Below the pieces are notes generated by a model. It did no database searches. It had not been told where the DNA came from and was given only the letters and a program-made list of their open reading frames with translations. Positions 8,494 to 10,309 of a stretch of DNA of 10,309 nucleotides are shown in pieces. Location of the stretch: NCBI GenBank assembly GCA_035380045.1, contig DAOSWM010000087.1:1-10309 (forward strand). Reading direction: 5' to 3'. This DNA comes from DAOSWM01 sp035380045 (GTDB lineage Bacteria; Bacteroidota; Bacteroidia; Bacteroidales; Tenuifilaceae). Positions within the stretch are counted from its first letter, which is position 1, and each line of letters opens with the position of its first letter. Made by a program: the position numbers and the translations under genes.

Positions 8494-8525
8494 ATGTTAT
8501 ATCATACTTTCGAAATGTTATCTCA

Positions 8526-9542
8526 ATGAAATCGAGCCAAGTAACCATAAAAGATATTGCCAAAATATTAGGAATAAGCCCATCTACAGTTTCACGTGCG
8601 TTGAAAGATCATCCTGATATTAGTGTAGCAACAAAGAAACAGGTTAATCAACTTGCAGCAGAACTCAGCTATAAACCCAACCCCATTGCGTTAAGTCTTC
8701 GTAACCAGCGAAGTAATGTTATTGGAGTGGTAATTCCTGAAATTGTTCACTACTTTTTTTCTTCAGTTATCAGCGGAATCGAAAAAGCTGCTAAGGAGCA
8801 CGGTTATAGCGTAATGTTTAGCCAATCGGGCGAAAATTATGCAAAGGAAGTTGAAGTTTGCGAAACTTTTCGTAATAGTATAATTGATGGAATACTAGTT
8901 TCGCTTTCGAAAGAAACTGAGAACTACGATCATTTTAAGCTGCTTGAGAACGACGGAATTCCAATCGTATTCTTCGATAGGATGATTGAAGAATTTCCCT
9001 CCGATAGAGTTGTTATTAATGATTATGATGGAGCATACCAAGCAACAGAGCATTTAATTGTTGAAGGACGCAGAAGAATTGTCCATTTCTCTGGGCCACA
9101 AAACAGGCTTATTGCACGCAATAGGCTAAAGGGTTATATTCAGGCTCACAAGAATAATGGTGTTGTTATTGATGAGAGTTTAGTTATTTTCTGCGATGAT
9201 TTTAGTAAGGCGTTAGTGCAAACACAGAAAATAATAAACAGCGGACTTAAGTTTGATGCAATCTTTACGGTTAATGATTTTACTGCTGCAGGAGCAATTA
9301 AAATTCTAAAAGAGAATGGAATAAATGTTCCCAAAGATGTTTCTGTGGTTGGTTTTGGAAACGATTACATTTCAGAAATGATTGATCCTCCGCTTACAAC
9401 TGTTTCGCAACCTGGCTTTGCAATGGGCGAGAAGGCAATGAATATGCTTATCGAAAGAATTAAGCAGGAAAAACCCTCCGAATTTAAAACTGAGGTTCTT
9501 CAAACTCAGCTTGTGATTCGAAAATCTTCCAAAGTGAGATAA
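8526..9542 (+). CDS. LacI-family transcriptional regulator
   Basis: This 338-residue DNA-binding regulator probably controls the starch locus in response to a sugar ligand. The start at 8526 (MKSSQVTIKDIAK) puts the helix-turn-helix directly at the N-terminus, as in the family. The in-frame ATG at 8481 would add 15 residues and overlap the promoter. The HTH spans about 6-25 (VTIKDIAKILGISPSTVSRAL), and the hinge region spans about 50-60 (KPNPIALSLRN). The periplasmic-binding-protein-like sensor domain covers about 62-330, from NVIGVVIPEI through DGILVSLS, PIVFFDR, AIFTVNDFTAAGAI, VSVVGFGND and the C-terminal LTTVSQPG. Length and motifs are complete. It is divergent from the susC operon and upstream of the MFS transporter gene on the same strand. 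The GCAATCG-type sites flanking it are probable targets. Maltose or a maltodextrin is the expected effector by context only. Confidence 0.94.
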   Translation: MKSSQVTIKDIAKILGISPSTVSRALKDHPDISVATKKQVNQLAAELSYKPNPIALSLRNQRSNVIGVVIPEIVHYFFSSVISGIEKAAKEHGYSVMFSQSGENYAKEVEVCETFRNSIIDGILVSLSKETENYDHFKLLENDGIPIVFFDRMIEEFPSDRVVINDYDGAYQATEHLIVEGRRRIVHFSGPQNRLIARNRLKGYIQAHKNNGVVIDESLVIFCDDFSKALVQTQKIINSGLKFDAIFTVNDFTAAGAIKILKENGINVPKDVSVVGFGNDYISEMIDPPLTTVSQPGFAMGEKAMNMLIERIKQEKPSEFKTEVLQTQLVIRKSSKVR

Positions 9543-9568
9543 AAAAAATCAAAAAAAGTTTTGGGTTT

Positions 9569-9584
9569 CGTAATCGTTTGAAAT
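9569..9584. promoter_or_regulatory. Operator-like site upstream of the MFS gene
   Basis: AATCGTTTGAAAT (9572-9584) is identical to 8368-8380 in the susC control region. The base pattern before it (CGT against CGC) also agrees at two of three positions. It ends 55 bases before the -33 box of the transporter promoter, about 90-100 bases before the predicted transcription start. That position is more usual for an activator or a DNA-looping site than for simple repression. Confidence 0.6.
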
Positions 9585-9639
9585 AGTATCTAAGTATTTC
9601 ATCACCCTAAATCACAACAAATTTCGGCCACTGATGTGG

Positions 9640-9669
9640 TTGCTATTTGTTTTTTTTGTATTATATTTG
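9640..9669 (+). promoter_or_regulatory. Bacteroidota-type promoter of the MFS transporter gene
   Basis: TTG at 9640-9642 is followed after 19 bases by TATATTTG at 9662-9669. The second element is an exact match to the -7 consensus TAnnTTTG and the spacing is near ideal. Transcription should begin near 9673, giving a leader of about 77 bases. This is the best promoter in the window and shows that the transporter can be expressed separately from the regulator. Confidence 0.68.
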
Positions 9670-9749
9670 ATCGGCTCTTATCTTTTCAAACTCATTCCAA
9701 ATTCTGGAAGAGTTATTTCATTGCTTATACTTACAAACATAATACTGTC

Positions 9750-10309
9750 ATGACCAAACGACCTCGTTTATCATTTTGGCAGATATGGAACATGAGTTTC
9801 GGGTTCCTGGGTATCCAATTTGGTTTTGCCCTACAAAATGCCAATGCAAGTAGAATTCTACAAACTTTTGGTGCTAACGTTGAGCACCTAAACTGGTTTT
9901 GGTTAGTTGCTCCTGTTACAGGAATGATTGTTCAGCCAATAATTGGATATTACAGCGATAGAACATGGACTAGATTAGGACGTAGAAGACCATTCTTTTT
10001 AGTTGGTGCAATTCTTACAAGTATTGCTCTGATTGCTATGCCAAATGCCCCGCATCTCGCAAGTTTCATTGCGCCAATGTTTATTGGCGGAGGTTTGCTA
10101 ATGATAATGGACGCATCGATTAACATTTCGATGGAGCCATTCAGAGCATTAGTTGCCGATAAACTTCCCGAAGAGCAACATACAATGGGTTTCTCTGTCC
10201 AAACAATGCTTATTGGAATTGGTGCTGTTGTTGGGTCGTGGTTACCTTATATTTTAGGAAATTTCTTTGGAATTTCTAAGGACCCAATTGCAAACGGTGA
10301 AATTCCTGC
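9750..10309 (+). CDS. MFS sugar symporter, SLC45/sucrose-transporter-like, N-terminal part
   Basis: Only the first 186 residues are in the window; the frame is open to the edge. The protein should be an inner-membrane, proton- or cation-coupled transporter for maltose or small maltodextrins. It begins MTKRPRLSFWQIWNMSFGFLG, with hydrophobic spans near 14-30, 50-68, 82-97, 104-121 and 148-170. The loop GYYSDRTWTRLGRRRP (66-81) is the conserved MFS motif A form seen in the SLC45 and plant sucrose-carrier group. MEPFRALVADKLPEEQ (128-143) is another recognisable stretch of that group. The ATG at 9750 directly precedes a short basic N-terminus and the first membrane span, so the start is well placed. 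Its own promoter and an operator-like site lie upstream. The position next to a starch operon points to maltose rather than sucrose, but the sequence alone does not prove the substrate. Confidence 0.9.
   Translation, partial: MTKRPRLSFWQIWNMSFGFLGIQFGFALQNANASRILQTFGANVEHLNWFWLVAPVTGMIVQPIIGYYSDRTWTRLGRRRPFFLVGAILTSIALIAMPNAPHLASFIAPMFIGGGLLMIMDASINISMEPFRALVADKLPEEQHTMGFSVQTMLIGIGAVVGSWLPYILGNFFGISKDPIANGEIP

Larger units (their letters stand above)
8207..8525. promoter_or_regulatory. Divergent control region between susC-like and lacI-like genes
   Basis: This 319-bp gene-free stretch separates two divergently transcribed genes. From left to right it holds an AT-rich susC leader with weak minus-strand promoter candidates (8267-8274 and 8305-8312), and a cluster of three GCAATCG repeats (8342-8376). 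It also contains a perfect inverted repeat (8443-8462) and a good plus-strand promoter for the regulator (8461-8493). I see no open frame of substance, no tRNA and no clear riboswitch. The layout suggests that one set of operator sites can serve both directions. Confidence 0.75.
9543..9749 (+). promoter_or_regulatory. Control region between the regulator and the MFS transporter
   Basis: This 207-bp gap contains an A-rich start, the operator-like 13-mer at 9572-9584, a weak hairpin at 9628-9639 followed by a run of eight T (9650-9657), and a strong promoter at 9640-9669. No good terminator for the regulator is visible, so some read-through into the transporter gene is possible. There is no clear Shine-Dalgarno site before the ATG at 9750, which is normal for the phylum. 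Confidence 0.65.

Noticed and set aside
9628..9657. Hairpin CCAC/GTGG followed by eight T as terminator of the regulator gene
   Set aside because: The stem has only four Watson-Crick pairs and overlaps the -33 box of a better-supported promoter, so I do not call it.
9695..9709. Inverted repeat TTCCA/TGGAA in the MFS leader
   Set aside because: Five base pairs around a five-base loop is too weak to call a riboswitch or an operator.
1..10309. Possible novel defence, mobile or CRISPR-type system
   Set aside because: Every long open frame fits a known starch-utilisation family. There are no transposase, integrase, CRISPR-repeat or tRNA signals, and no abrupt composition change was seen.

Overview
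The window holds a starch/maltodextrin utilisation locus of a Bacteroidota bacterium, resembling the Sus system. The evidence for the phylum is a SusC/SusD pair, lipoprotein signals followed by acidic residues, the absence of clear Shine-Dalgarno sites, and two promoters of the phylum's own type (TTG about 20 bases before TAnnTTTG). Base composition is AT-rich. I cannot place it below phylum level with confidence.

Layout, minus strand, read from right to left: a SusC-like TonB-dependent transporter (5246-8206), a SusD-like glycan-binding lipoprotein (3749-5233), a SusE/SusF-like surface lipoprotein (2186-3691), and a multidomain GH13 alpha-amylase (1-2134) whose C-terminus lies outside the window. 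The first three genes are tightly spaced and look like one operon. A strong hairpin terminator lies in the 51-bp gap before the amylase, so amylase expression may be reduced relative to the binding and transport genes.

Plus strand: a 319-bp divergent control region (8207-8525), a LacI-family regulator (8526-9542), a 207-bp control region, and the N-terminal 186 residues of an SLC45/sucrose-transporter-like MFS sugar symporter (9750 to the window end). The control regions hold three GCAATCG repeats at an exact 12-bp period. A fourth related site in front of the transporter gene shares the 13-mer AATCGTTTGAAAT with the third repeat. These are the best candidates for the LacI-family protein's binding sites.

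How the parts probably work together: the secreted amylase cuts starch outside the cell. The SusE-like and SusD-like lipoproteins hold the glycans at the surface, SusC brings oligosaccharides into the periplasm with TonB energy, and the MFS protein moves maltose or small maltodextrins across the inner membrane. The LacI-family protein senses a sugar and controls both arms. This is a well-known type of locus. I found no previously undescribed system; the most informative new observations are in the regulatory DNA.
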